Part shown: piece by piece, positions 52,521 to 59,935 of the stretch
Layout: every line of letters begins with the position of its first letter
How positions within the stretch are numbered: the stretch's first letter is position 1
Source of the DNA: Allomuricauda sp.
GTDB taxonomy: Bacteria; Bacteroidota; Bacteroidia; Flavobacteriales; Flavobacteriaceae
DNA: 64,000 nt
Assembly (NCBI RefSeq): GCF_013911645.1
Contig: NZ_JACESV010000003.1
Span: forward strand, 248,001-312,000
Direction: 5' to 3'
Notes under the pieces: model-generated
The model's database searches: none
The model's input: only the letters and a program-made list of their open reading frames with translations
Told to the model about the DNA's origin: nothing
Program-made: the position numbers and the translations under genes

Positions 52521-53105
52521 ATGAAAACTAAGAATCTAAATCTAGCAAAATTGGCCCTTTTCCTTTTTATGGGGCTTAGCATTACATTGGTTTCCTGCTC
52601 TGGAGAAGATGGGACGGACGGTATTGATGGTATTGATGGTGAACAAGGTCCTCCAGGACAGGATGGTGCAGACGGACAGGATGGCAATGCCAATGTGGTT
52701 GCATCAGACTGGTTTCAAATTGAATGGACTAACGCTCAACCCACAGAAAGTTCAATGCATATTGAAATACCTGAAGTGGACATGACAGAGTTTTTAGCTA
52801 ATGGAGGAGTCGTATTGGTCTATCTCAAAATAATTAACGACTATCCTAAAACGTATACATTGCCTTACGAATACAATAATGTAACATTTGACTATTATAT
52901 GGCAAATGTGCCCGATGAATTCGATGGCATTTCAGTAACATTGGATGATCCAGATGAAAATGGCGTTTATTTAGATGTACTAGAAAACCCAAATTATACA
53001 CTACGCTATGTACTGGTACCCGCCAACGTGGCCGAAGAAACTGGAATAGCAGATAAAATGCCCGAAAACTTTGGTGAAGCTGCCGCTTTGCTAGGATTGG
53101 ATTAA
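52521..53105 (+). CDS. Collagen-like-repeat lipoprotein (paralogue 1)
   Basis: 194 residues. A signal with lipobox TLVSC near residue 26. Then about ten Gly-X-Y triplets (GEDGTDGIDGIDGEQGPPG and GQDGADGQDGNA), a short collagen-like stalk. The C-terminal ~140 residues are a beta-rich domain (SDWFQIEWT..., YVLVPANVAEETGIADKMPENF). The function is unknown; this plan is frequent for surface lipoproteins in Bacteroidetes. A second copy lies 243 bp downstream past a repeat tract. Confidence 0.85.
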   Translation: MKTKNLNLAKLALFLFMGLSITLVSCSGEDGTDGIDGIDGEQGPPGQDGADGQDGNANVVASDWFQIEWTNAQPTESSMHIEIPEVDMTEFLANGGVVLVYLKIINDYPKTYTLPYEYNNVTFDYYMANVPDEFDGISVTLDDPDENGVYLDVLENPNYTLRYVLVPANVAEETGIADKMPENFGEAAALLGLD

Positions 53106-53348
53106 GTCGTTGGATGTCAGAAGTCCGATGTTTGATATTTGATTCGAGCAATTAGTGAAATCCGTGTCAAAGCTGGAAGTCGGATGTCAGAAGTTTGATG
53201 CTTGAGATTTGCCTGCCTGCCGTAGGCATGGAACTTGAAACTTGAGCTTGACTCTTGAACTTGAACTTTTTAAACTAGATACCCGGCAGGTATTTTTCTC
53301 ATACCACATTTTTTAACCTGTCGGGTTATTTATAAATCCATACATACC
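53106..53348. repeat. Mosaic repeat tract between lipoprotein paralogues
   Basis: Blocks in order: GTCGTTGGATGTCAGAAGTC, one 29-bp motif in reverse (53142-53170, ending GAAATCCGTGTCAA), GTCGGATGTCAGAAG, the 20-bp palindrome CCTGCCTGCCGTAGGCATGG (53212-53231), TTGAACTTGAGC-type hexamers, and an inverted repeat ACCCGGCAGGT (53281) / ACCTGTCGGGT (53316) just before the next gene. Confidence 0.8.
53212..53231. repeat. 20-bp palindromic module, copy 1
   Basis: CCTGCCTGCCGTAGGCATGG, self-complementary apart from a few bases. Copies with the same length and plan are at 54132, 56923 and 56976. Confidence 0.75.
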
Positions 53349-53924
53349 ATGAAAACCAAAAAGACCTTGCTAAAAAGCATCATCCTTTTCTCTATGGGTA
53401 TTTGCCTATCCTTGGCATTGGGATGCTCGGGAGAAGATGGCGAAACAGGAGCACAGGGACCCGCTGGAAAAGACGGGGTAGATGGACAAGACGGACAGGA
53501 TGGCAACGCCAATGTAATCGCCTCGGAGTGGATAGACATTGAATGGACCGAGAAGATAACTACAGAGTGGGCCTACATGGCCATTCCAGTCGAAGGCATT
53601 ATGGAATATGTGGAAAATGGTGGCATTGCCATGATGTATTTAAAGACGGCTGACTCAGTTGTAGTTGGACTACCGTTCACCAGTTCTTCTCAAGGTGGTA
53701 GTTCTTATTATTTCAGGTATGGCAAATTTTCTTCCGGTGAAAGTGAATGGGAAGGGTTCCGGTTTACCATGCAAGGTCATGGCACTGCCATAAACATTGC
53801 CGAAATAAACTATGCTGTTCGTTATGTCTTGGTGCCTGCCAACATGGTACATACCAATGGTTTGGCCGATAAAATGCCCGAAAGCTACGAGGAAGCTGTC
53901 TCCTTGCTTGAGTTAAACCATTGA
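53349..53924 (+). CDS. Collagen-like-repeat lipoprotein (paralogue 2)
   Basis: 191 residues. Lipobox LALGC near residue 25, then Gly-X-Y triplets (GEDGETGAQGPAGKDGVDG) and a globular C-terminal part (ASEWIDIEWTEKITTEW..., RYVLVPANMVHTNGLADKMP). It matches paralogue 1 closely at both ends and less in the middle (about 105-150), so the middle may carry binding specificity. It has repeat tracts on both sides, the sort of place where copies recombine. Confidence 0.85.
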   Translation: MKTKKTLLKSIILFSMGICLSLALGCSGEDGETGAQGPAGKDGVDGQDGQDGNANVIASEWIDIEWTEKITTEWAYMAIPVEGIMEYVENGGIAMMYLKTADSVVVGLPFTSSSQGGSSYYFRYGKFSSGESEWEGFRFTMQGHGTAINIAEINYAVRYVLVPANMVHTNGLADKMPESYEEAVSLLELNH

Positions 53925-54168
53925 ATTGTTGGGCGTTGAATGTCAGGAGTCGGAAGTCAAAAGTCCGAAGTTTGAAGTCCAGTATTTGATATTTTATTCG
54001 AGCAATAAGTGAAATTCGTGTCAAAGCTGGAAATCCGATGTTTGATATTTGATTCGAACAATTGGTGAAATTCGTGTCAAAGCTGGAAGTCGAATGTTTG
54101 ATGTTTGAACTTGACTCTTAAACTTGAAACGCCTGCCTGCCGTAGGCACGGAACTCAAAACTAAACAA
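53925..54168. repeat. Mosaic repeat tract with two 29-bp motifs
   Basis: It contains GGAAGTCAAAAGTCCGAAG blocks, two reverse copies of the 29-bp motif (53996-54024 and 54052-54080, both ending GAAATTCGTGTCAA), TTGAACTTGAC-type hexamers and the 20-bp palindrome CCTGCCTGCCGTAGGCACGG (54132-54151). It lies between lipoprotein 2 and the acetyltransferase. Confidence 0.8.
54132..54151. repeat. 20-bp palindromic module, copy 2
   Basis: CCTGCCTGCCGTAGGCACGG; differs by one base from copy 1. Confidence 0.75.
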
Positions 54169-54717
54169 ATGAAACTATCCGTTCGGGAAATGAACAAAGG
54201 TGACATTGAACATTTTGTCCAATATTGGTTAAATGCTTCGGATCAATATTTGTTGGATTTGGGGGTAGATTTAAAAAAAAGACCCACCAGGGAACAGATA
54301 GAACAGCTAGTGAACGATCAAATTGGCGTGGCCATGGAAAAACGAAAAGCCTACTTTTTAACCTGGCTTTACGATAATAAACCCATTGGTTGTTCCAACG
54401 TAAACCAAATTGAATATGGAAAAAAAGCGTTTATGCATTTACACATTTGGGATTACAAGAACAAAAAAAAAGGGGCTGGGGCTACGCTTATAAAAAAGTC
54501 GCTCCCCTTCTACTTCAAAAACCTGAAACTACAAGAACTATACTGTGAACCATACGCCCTTAACCCAGCACCAAATAAAGTAATGGAGAAAATCGGTTTT
54601 ACATTTATAAAGCAATACCGGATCGTTCCCGGCGCATCAAATTTTGAACAAATGGTGAACCAATGGAAACTCACCAGAGCAGATTACGAATCAATCATAG
54701 CTAAAAATAAAGAATAG
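54169..54717 (+). CDS. GNAT-family N-acetyltransferase
   Basis: 182 residues from ATG 54169 (MKLSVREMNKGDIEHFVQYW); an upstream in-frame ATG lies within repeat sequence and is not used here. GNAT fold: motif B-like KPIGCSNVNQIEYGK, acetyl-CoA loop region KNKKKGAGATLIKKSLPFYF (a modified Q/RxxGxG/A) and the C-terminal NPAPNKVMEKIGFTFIKQYR. RimJ/RimL-like. The acceptor is not known. Confidence 0.88.
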   Translation: MKLSVREMNKGDIEHFVQYWLNASDQYLLDLGVDLKKRPTREQIEQLVNDQIGVAMEKRKAYFLTWLYDNKPIGCSNVNQIEYGKKAFMHLHIWDYKNKKKGAGATLIKKSLPFYFKNLKLQELYCEPYALNPAPNKVMEKIGFTFIKQYRIVPGASNFEQMVNQWKLTRADYESIIAKNKE

Positions 54718-54757
54718 GTAACCAACTTTTACAATAAAACCTCAAAAATCGACCAAC

Positions 54758-55294
54758 GTGGATATTATCCAAACACTGTACCATCAAATAGATAAAGAAA
54801 ACCTATGGAAAAAAGAGGTTTCCCTAAAAAGAAACGAATACCTAAAGGTAAGCGGAAGTACGGACACCAACCTCTATTATATTATTGCAGGGGCCATAAA
54901 AATCTTTATTCTGGACGATTATGAAGAGCATATCATCAGATTTGGCTACGAAAAGGACTTTGTTGCTCCCTTGGGTAGCTTTCTGTCTGAAAAACCGTCC
55001 GATGTATACATACAAGCCATTAGAAAATCTGAGTTGAAAGTAATTTCAAAAAACAACTTTTTCAGGTTGATCAACAGTAATGAACGTAACAAACAAATCT
55101 GGGACACCTTTATGGAACAACTCATATTACAACTATTGGAAAGGGAAAAGGACATTTTAACGGCTTCTCCGGCAAAACGTTACCAAAGGGTCTTGAAGAG
55201 AAGTCCACAACTGTTTCAGGAAATACCCAATAAGCACATTGCTTCTTATTTGAGAATGACGCCGGAAACCCTATCCAGATTGAAAAAATCTTGA
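54758..55294 (+). CDS. Crp/Fnr-family transcription regulator
   Basis: 178 residues from GTG 54758. A cyclic-nucleotide-like effector domain (about 20-115; EYLKVSGSTDTNLYYIIAGA, GYEKDFVAPLGSF) and a C-terminal winged helix that stops just after its recognition helix (IPNKHIASYLRMTPETLSRLKKS). The end directly after that helix, and no glycine-rich cAMP loop, are usual in the Bacteroidetes group that responds to unknown signals. It may control the enzyme genes that follow (DinB, NTF2-like, DHFR-like). Confidence 0.88.
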   Translation: MDIIQTLYHQIDKENLWKKEVSLKRNEYLKVSGSTDTNLYYIIAGAIKIFILDDYEEHIIRFGYEKDFVAPLGSFLSEKPSDVYIQAIRKSELKVISKNNFFRLINSNERNKQIWDTFMEQLILQLLEREKDILTASPAKRYQRVLKRSPQLFQEIPNKHIASYLRMTPETLSRLKKS

Positions 55295-55350
55295 TCTTAA
55301 TCAATAAAAACCATTGTAACCAGCTGTAGTTTGCACAAAAACTAAATACC

Positions 55351-55884
55351 ATGAAATCAGATGAATTGATTCACGACCTAATCAAAATCACCAAGGTCAA
55401 CATGAACGAAGTACAAACTTTTAAAACACTCTCGAAACAAGAGCTCAACCACAGAAAAACAAACAATAGCTGGAGCATTTTGGAGTGCATTGAGCACTTG
55501 AACAGGTACGGTGATTTCTACATTCCGGAAATCAAAAAAAGCATGCAAAATTCCAAACACCCCAAATCAGCAACATTTAAAAGTGGCTTTTTGGGAAATT
55601 ATTTTGCCAACACCATAAAACCGAAAGAAAAATTGAACAAGATGAAAACCCCTAAATCGATGAACCCCATTAACAGCTCACTGGACAAATCGGTTTTGGA
55701 CAAATTCATTTACCAACAAGAACAATTATTAGAGTATTTGAACGAAGCCAACAACATAAACCTCACCAAATTAAAAACCCCGACTTCGCTATCCAAATGG
55801 ATTAATCTAAGACTTGGCGACACATTGCGGTTTGTAATATTCCACAACCAACGCCACGTTCAGCAAGCTAAGCGGGTACTATAA
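55351..55884 (+). CDS. DinB-family protein
   Basis: 177 residues. DinB-like four-helix bundle: NNSWSILECIEHLNRYGDFY has the first metal His, and RFVIFHNQRHVQQAKRVL at the C-terminus has the other two. Metal-dependent thiol-transferase activity is possible for the family. Second DinB gene in this region (the first at 51099). It lies 56 bp after the Crp gene in the same direction. Confidence 0.87.
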   Translation: MKSDELIHDLIKITKVNMNEVQTFKTLSKQELNHRKTNNSWSILECIEHLNRYGDFYIPEIKKSMQNSKHPKSATFKSGFLGNYFANTIKPKEKLNKMKTPKSMNPINSSLDKSVLDKFIYQQEQLLEYLNEANNINLTKLKTPTSLSKWINLRLGDTLRFVIFHNQRHVQQAKRVL

Positions 55885-55900
55885 TAATCACTAACATAAA

Positions 55901-56308
55901 ATGTCTACAAAAATGAATCTAGAAGAAACTGTAAAAAAATTTCTCCACACACTGGAAAACCGAGAAAGCTTTGAAGAGTTGATTCCTTTTTATCATCCTG
56001 ATGTGGAACAAATCGAATTTCCCAACACTTTGACAAAACGCAAGGCTGTTAGAAACCTAGATGCCTTAAAAGAAGCGGGGAAAGCAGGAAAAAATGTGTT
56101 GAAGAGTGAAAAATACGAAATTGTAAAAACTCATTCCCTTGGAACAACAGTGATTATTGAAGCTGTTTGGACCGGTATACTTGCCATACCCATTGGAAAA
56201 CTAGATCCAGGTTCCGAAATGAAAGCCTACTTTGCCCAATTTTATGAATTTGAGGATGGTAAAATCATCAGTCAGAGAAACTATGACTGTTTTGAACCAT
56301 TCGAATAA
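55901..56308 (+). CDS. NTF2-like (SnoaL-type) protein
   Basis: 135 residues. The cone-shaped NTF2 fold: an N-terminal helix (NLEETVKKFLHTLENRESFE), PFYHPDVEQIEFPN, the TTVIIEAVWTGILA strand and AYFAQFYEFEDGKIISQRNY ending. Such proteins are small isomerases, dehydratases or ligand binders; nothing here fixes which. Sixteen bp after the DinB gene, likely the same operon. ATG 55913 is an alternative start. Confidence 0.87.
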   Translation: MSTKMNLEETVKKFLHTLENRESFEELIPFYHPDVEQIEFPNTLTKRKAVRNLDALKEAGKAGKNVLKSEKYEIVKTHSLGTTVIIEAVWTGILAIPIGKLDPGSEMKAYFAQFYEFEDGKIISQRNYDCFEPFE

Positions 56309-56315
56309 AACAAAG

Positions 56316-56849
56316 ATGATGAAACAGATTATTTATTATGTAGCAAGTTCCTTGGATGGTTTTATTGCCGGAAAGAATGACGATATCAGCCAATTTATCC
56401 TTCAAGGTGAAGGAGTTGAAAAATACCAATCCGATCTTTCCAAGTTTGAAACCGTTATTATGGGAAGAAAAACGTATGAGTTTGGTTATAAATTTGGTCT
56501 AGAACCTGGGCAACCTGCATATCCCAACATGGAGCACCATATTTTCTCTGAATCCATGCAATTGGAAAATCTGGCCGATAATGTACATATTGAAAAAATG
56601 TCCATTGATCGGGTGAAAAAAATAAAAGAAGCCGCTAAAACGGACATTTACCTGTGCGGTGGTGGCGAATTTGCCGGTTGGCTATTGGACCATGATCTGA
56701 TCGACCAACTAAAATTGAAGCTAAACCCAATTATTTTGGCTGAAGGCACCAGATTGTTCGGAAATTCCAACACGGCCACCCGCTGGAATTTGATCAAAAG
56801 CGAAGTGTTTCACGATGGTTTGCAAATTCTTACCTACAACAAACAATGA
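56316..56849 (+). CDS. Dihydrofolate reductase-family (RibD C-terminal-like) protein
   Basis: 177 residues from ATG 56316 (two ATGs in a row); a longer frame starting at 56232 overlaps the previous gene and is not supported. RibD_C/DHFR fold: IIYYVASSLDGFIAGKNDDIS, VIMGRKTYEFGYKFG and IYLCGGGEFAGWLLDHDLID with KLNPIILAEGTRLF. Not the true FolA, which has other residues at the folate site. The substrate is unknown. It is last in the operon; a perfect terminator follows. Confidence 0.9.
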   Translation: MMKQIIYYVASSLDGFIAGKNDDISQFILQGEGVEKYQSDLSKFETVIMGRKTYEFGYKFGLEPGQPAYPNMEHHIFSESMQLENLADNVHIEKMSIDRVKKIKEAAKTDIYLCGGGEFAGWLLDHDLIDQLKLKLNPIILAEGTRLFGNSNTATRWNLIKSEVFHDGLQILTYNKQ

Positions 56850-56873
56850 GTAAGGTAAGAACGTTGACCCATA

Positions 56874-56909
56874 GAAAAAGCAGGCTGGTCAGCCTGCTTT
56901 TTCTTTTTT
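56874..56909 (+). terminator. Bidirectional terminator
   Basis: GAAAAAGCAGGCT-GGTC-AGCCTGCTTTTTC with a perfect 13-bp stem, then a T-run. It ends one base before the broken tRNA and could stop transcripts from both sides. Confidence 0.92.
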
Positions 56910-56922
56910 GTGACCCAGGGAG

Positions 56923-56942
56923 CCTGCCTGTCGGCAGACAGG
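56923..56942. repeat. 20-bp palindromic module, copy 3 (in tRNA)
   Basis: CCTGCCTGTCGGCAGACAGG, inserted between AGGGAG and GATTCG of the tRNA with no lost or duplicated bases that I can see. Confidence 0.85.
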
Positions 56943-56975
56943 GATTCGAACCCCCCAACCCGAAATCTGATATTC

Positions 56976-56995
56976 CCTGCCTACCGGCAGGCGGG
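56976..56995. repeat. 20-bp palindromic module, copy 4 (in tRNA)
   Basis: CCTGCCTACCGGCAGGCGGG, inserted between GATATTC and TATCCAG of the tRNA, again without visible target duplication. Confidence 0.85.
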
Positions 56996-57007
56996 TATCC
57001 AGTTGAA

Positions 57008-57253
57008 CTACTGGGACAATATTTGTGTTTTCAGAAATTCCCTTCCTACTCCAGATTTAAGATATCTTTCCCTTTCAATTGCTTCTTCCCTACTTTCAAA
57101 AGTTTCGAAATAAACTAATTTCCAAGGAACATATCCTTTTGTAGATCTTGTTTTACCAGTATTATGATCCTTCAAGCGGCTTTCGATGTTTTCGCAATGG
57201 CCCTTGTAAAGACGGCCATCCACCATACTTTGCAAAACATAAGCGTAATACAC
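57008..57253 (-). CDS. Small GIY-YIG nuclease-family protein between two tRNA copies
   Basis: 81 residues from GTG 57253; an in-frame TGA directly precedes it, so no longer start exists. GIY-YIG core: YAYVLQS (YAY 3-5) ... GRLYKGHCENIESRLKDHN (YKG 16-18, Arg26, His30) and TKGYVPWKLVYFETF, EEAIERERYLKSG with the metal Glu region. It starts 16 bp after the intact tRNA-Arg and its last codons and stop (TCC CAG TAG) are the 5' end of the broken tRNA. The layout suggests a tRNA-targeting mobile gene. Confidence 0.88.
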   Translation of the reverse strand: MYYAYVLQSMVDGRLYKGHCENIESRLKDHNTGKTRSTKGYVPWKLVYFETFESREEAIERERYLKSGVGREFLKTQILSQ

Positions 57254-57269
57254 TCAATCCAATATTATG

Positions 57270-57343
57270 TGACCCAGGGAGGATTCGAACCCCCAACCCT
57301 CAGAGCCGAAATCTGATATTCTATCCAGTTGAACTACTGGGCC
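57270..57343 (-). tRNA. tRNA-Arg (anticodon TCG)
   Basis: 74 nt that fold as a standard cloverleaf: acceptor GGCCCAG/CTGGGTC, D arm GTTC...GAAT, anticodon arm TCAGA-TTTCGGC-TCTGA with anticodon TCG, variable GGGTT, T arm GGGGG-TTCGAAT-CCTCC, discriminator A. CCA is not encoded. It begins 9 bp after the yqeY stop and is probably on that transcript. Confidence 0.93.
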
Positions 57344-57352
57344 ATTTATTGT

Positions 57353-57805
57353 TTATGAACTCAATTTTGCCTTGACTATGGCAGAAATGGTTTTCCCGTC
57401 GGCCTGTCCGGCCAATTCTTTGGAAACAATTCCCATTACCTTGCCCATGTCTTGCATTCCCGAAGCGCCAACAGAGTCAATGGTCATTACAACTACTTTT
57501 TCTATTTCCTCTTCGGTAAGTTGCTCGGGCAAAAACTTTTCGATAACGGCCACTTGTGCCAGTTCGGGTTCCGCCAAGTCCTCACGCCCTTGCTCTTGGT
57601 AAATCGTCGCACTATCCTTGCGTTGCTTCACCAATTTTTGAACCAGTTTAATTTCGTCTTCTTCAGACAATTCAGCGCCACCACCCTTATCGGTCTTTGC
57701 CAACAAGATAGCAGACTTAACTGCTCGCAATGATTCCAAGGCAACGGTATCTTTTGCCTTCATTGCGGCCTTCATTTCTGTCATCACCTTTTCTTGCAAA
57801 CCCAT
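57353..57805 (-). CDS. yqeY: GatB/YqeY-domain protein
   Basis: 150 residues. YqeY family: MGLQEKVMTEMKAAMKAKDT, ALESLRAVKSAILLAKTDKG and the C-terminal helical domain IEKFLPEQLTEEEIEKVV with DMGKVMGIVSKELAGQADGK. This domain is the tRNA-binding tail of GatB, but free-standing YqeY has no proven role; it might help amidotransferases. A tRNA gene follows 9 bp after the stop. Confidence 0.94.
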   Translation of the reverse strand: MGLQEKVMTEMKAAMKAKDTVALESLRAVKSAILLAKTDKGGGAELSEEDEIKLVQKLVKQRKDSATIYQEQGREDLAEPELAQVAVIEKFLPEQLTEEEIEKVVVMTIDSVGASGMQDMGKVMGIVSKELAGQADGKTISAIVKAKLSS

Positions 57806-57830
57806 GTGTTCTGATTTAGTTCGCGAAGAT

Positions 57831-57868
57831 AAAAAATAAACCCGTAAGTTTCGCTACTTCCGGGTTTA
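57831..57868 (-). terminator. Terminator after ftsZ
   Basis: On the minus strand AAACCCGGAAGTAGCG...CTTACGGGTTTATTTTTT, one mismatch in the stem. It closes the murG-murC-ftsQ-ftsA-ftsZ unit. Confidence 0.85.
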
Positions 57869-57904
57869 TGCTTTCCATTAAAATGGACATTAATTTAAAC
57901 ACTA

Positions 57905-59908
57905 CTAATCAACATTATCGTGCAAAAAAGAGTTGTTGGAACGCAATTGCAAATCATCATTGCTGTCCTCACCCAATGATGTTCTTGACACCTTTTGCTC
58001 CTTTGGAACATCGTTTAGGTCCACTCCTTGGCGTTTGTATGCCGGCTCTTTTTCAATATCGTCTATACTGCTCCTATTGTTCTGGAACTTGTAGTTGAAG
58101 TTTTTCAACTTTCTTCTGCGCTCATCGGCACGATCTTTTAAAATATCGCTGATGGAGCTGTTCATTGGGTCTAGATTACCGATGGTTTCTTCGTTTTGTC
58201 CGGAACCTTCAATTTTTCTTTCGGCCTTCTTTACGGTTTTCTTTTCAAAAACAAGTTCGTTCTCCACCAGTTTTGGTTCATGGGTTTCCGCTTTGGATTT
58301 TGCCCCTGTCAACTTATTTTCCAACTCCATGTACTCTTGCAAATCGTATCGGGTCTCACCTTCTTTTTTATATTCCAAAACAGGCTTTACCTCTACATAA
58401 TCGTTCACTTCCACATCCCCTATACCGTCATCCAAGTTAAAGGTTACCGTGTGTTCTTTGTCATCCTCTTCCTCTTCAGGCTGAGTGTTCAATGGCATGT
58501 CAAAGCTTAAGGTGAACTGGTCCTCATTGCTCTTTGGAGATACCTCTTCAGCATCCACCACATCAATATTATTGATTACATTTTTTGCTTCGATGATTAC
58601 AAAATCATCCTCTACCGGTTCGGCAACCACTTCCTCGTAAAACACATTGAAATTTCGGATATAGTTGGTCGTTGGAATCAATTCTGGATTCTTGCTCTCC
58701 ATTTTTTGGGAGGCGTCTTCTTTTTCATCCTCCATCTCCAATGTATGCTTCACTACTGTTGGTTCTGGCTCAGGTGTTGGTTCTGGTTCAGAAACCGGTG
58801 CTTTTTCAACTTTAACTTCCTGTACAGATGTAGCTTCGGGAGTTAAATCTTGTTCTGCCGTCTGCTCATCTTCCAAGGTGTAAAATACCTTTTTGGACTC
58901 CGTATTTACAATGTTATCCTGCTGATCCACATTAAAACCTGTGGCAATCACCGTTACAGCAATGGCTTCACCTAGGCTTTCATCTTCGCCTACACCCATA
59001 ATGATATTGGCTCCGTGGCCGGCCTCAATCTGGATATGATCGTTGATCTCTCCGATTTCATCAATGGTAATCTCTTGAGAACCGGAAACAATGAGCAACA
59101 ATACGTTTTTGGCCCCATTGATTTTGTTATCGTTCAACAATGGAGAATCCAAAGCTTTCATAATGGCTTCGGTAGCCCTTGTCGAGCCTGAAGCTGCCGC
59201 CGACCCCATAATAGCCGTTCCGCTATTGGAAAGTACGGTCTTGGCATCCCTAAGGTCGATGTTTTGTGTGTAGTGATGGGTAATTACCTCTGCTATACCT
59301 CTTGCCGCAGTGGCCAAAACTTCATCTGCCTTGGAGAAACCGGCCTTAAACCCAAGATTACCGTATACTTCCCTAAGCTTGTTGTTGTTGATGACAATTA
59401 ATGAATCTACGTTGGCACGCAGTTTCTCAATCCCGATTTGGGCTTGTTTGTTACGCATGGCACCTTCAAACTGGAACGGCATGGTAACGATACCTACCGT
59501 AAGAACATCCATTTCTTTGGCTATCTTGGCAATAACAGGGGCTGCTCCAGTACCGGTTCCGCCACCCATTCCTGCGGTAATAAATGCCATTTTGGTATTG
59601 TTGTCCAGCATAGCCTTTAAATCTTCCATGCTTTCCAAGGCTGCCTGTTCTCCAACCTCGGGGTTGGCCCCTGCACCCAATCCTTCGGTAAGGGTTACTC
59701 CCAATTGAATTTTGTTGGATACCGGACTGTTCTGTAAAGCCTGCGCATCGGTGTTGCAGATTACAAAATCCACTCCATTGATACCGGCCTGAAACATGTG
59801 ATTGATAGCGTTGCTTCCTCCACCGCCTACGCCGATAACTTTAATTACGTTGCTTTTGTTCTTGGGCAAATCAAAAGCTATGTTGTCAAATTCAGTGTTC
59901 TTACTCAT
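57905..59908 (-). CDS. ftsZ: Cell division protein FtsZ with long C-terminal extension
   Basis: 667 residues, much longer than the ~385 of E. coli. The first ~330 are the tubulin-like GTPase: KVIGVGGGGSNAINHM, CNTDAQAL, GGGTGTGAAP (115-124). Then about 290 residues of acidic, Pro/Glu-rich linker. The membrane-partner peptide EPAYKRQGVDL (near 620) matches the FtsZ C-terminal consensus but is followed by ~45 more residues. It forms the division ring and is tethered by FtsA, whose gene is just upstream (27 bp). Confidence 0.97.
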   Translation of the reverse strand: MSKNTEFDNIAFDLPKNKSNVIKVIGVGGGGSNAINHMFQAGINGVDFVICNTDAQALQNSPVSNKIQLGVTLTEGLGAGANPEVGEQAALESMEDLKAMLDNNTKMAFITAGMGGGTGTGAAPVIAKIAKEMDVLTVGIVTMPFQFEGAMRNKQAQIGIEKLRANVDSLIVINNNKLREVYGNLGFKAGFSKADEVLATAARGIAEVITHHYTQNIDLRDAKTVLSNSGTAIMGSAAASGSTRATEAIMKALDSPLLNDNKINGAKNVLLLIVSGSQEITIDEIGEINDHIQIEAGHGANIIMGVGEDESLGEAIAVTVIATGFNVDQQDNIVNTESKKVFYTLEDEQTAEQDLTPEATSVQEVKVEKAPVSEPEPTPEPEPTVVKHTLEMEDEKEDASQKMESKNPELIPTTNYIRNFNVFYEEVVAEPVEDDFVIIEAKNVINNIDVVDAEEVSPKSNEDQFTLSFDMPLNTQPEEEEDDKEHTVTFNLDDGIGDVEVNDYVEVKPVLEYKKEGETRYDLQEYMELENKLTGAKSKAETHEPKLVENELVFEKKTVKKAERKIEGSGQNEETIGNLDPMNSSISDILKDRADERRRKLKNFNYKFQNNRSSIDDIEKEPAYKRQGVDLNDVPKEQKVSRTSLGEDSNDDLQLRSNNSFLHDNVD

Positions 59909-59935
59909 GACAGTTGTGTTTCTCTTATGAGGTTA

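Larger units (their letters stand above)
56911..57017 (-). pseudogene. Broken tRNA-Arg with two 20-bp insertions
   Basis: Compared with the intact tRNA at 57270, it keeps both acceptor strands (GTCCCAG / CTGGGTC), D and T regions. It has a clean 20-bp insert at 56923-56942 in the T arm/acceptor side, another at 56976-56995 between D arm and anticodon arm, an 8-nt loss covering the 3' side of the anticodon stem, and one extra base in the T stem. It cannot fold as a tRNA. Confidence 0.88.

Noticed and set aside
56911..57017. Broken tRNA read as a split or intron-containing tRNA gene
   Set aside because: Two separate 20-bp inserts at non-intron positions plus loss of the anticodon stem side cannot be repaired by splicing.
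56846..57118. 90-codon plus-strand frame across the broken tRNA
   Set aside because: It reads through the terminator, tRNA remnant and palindromes; the composition is that of tRNA sequence, not protein.
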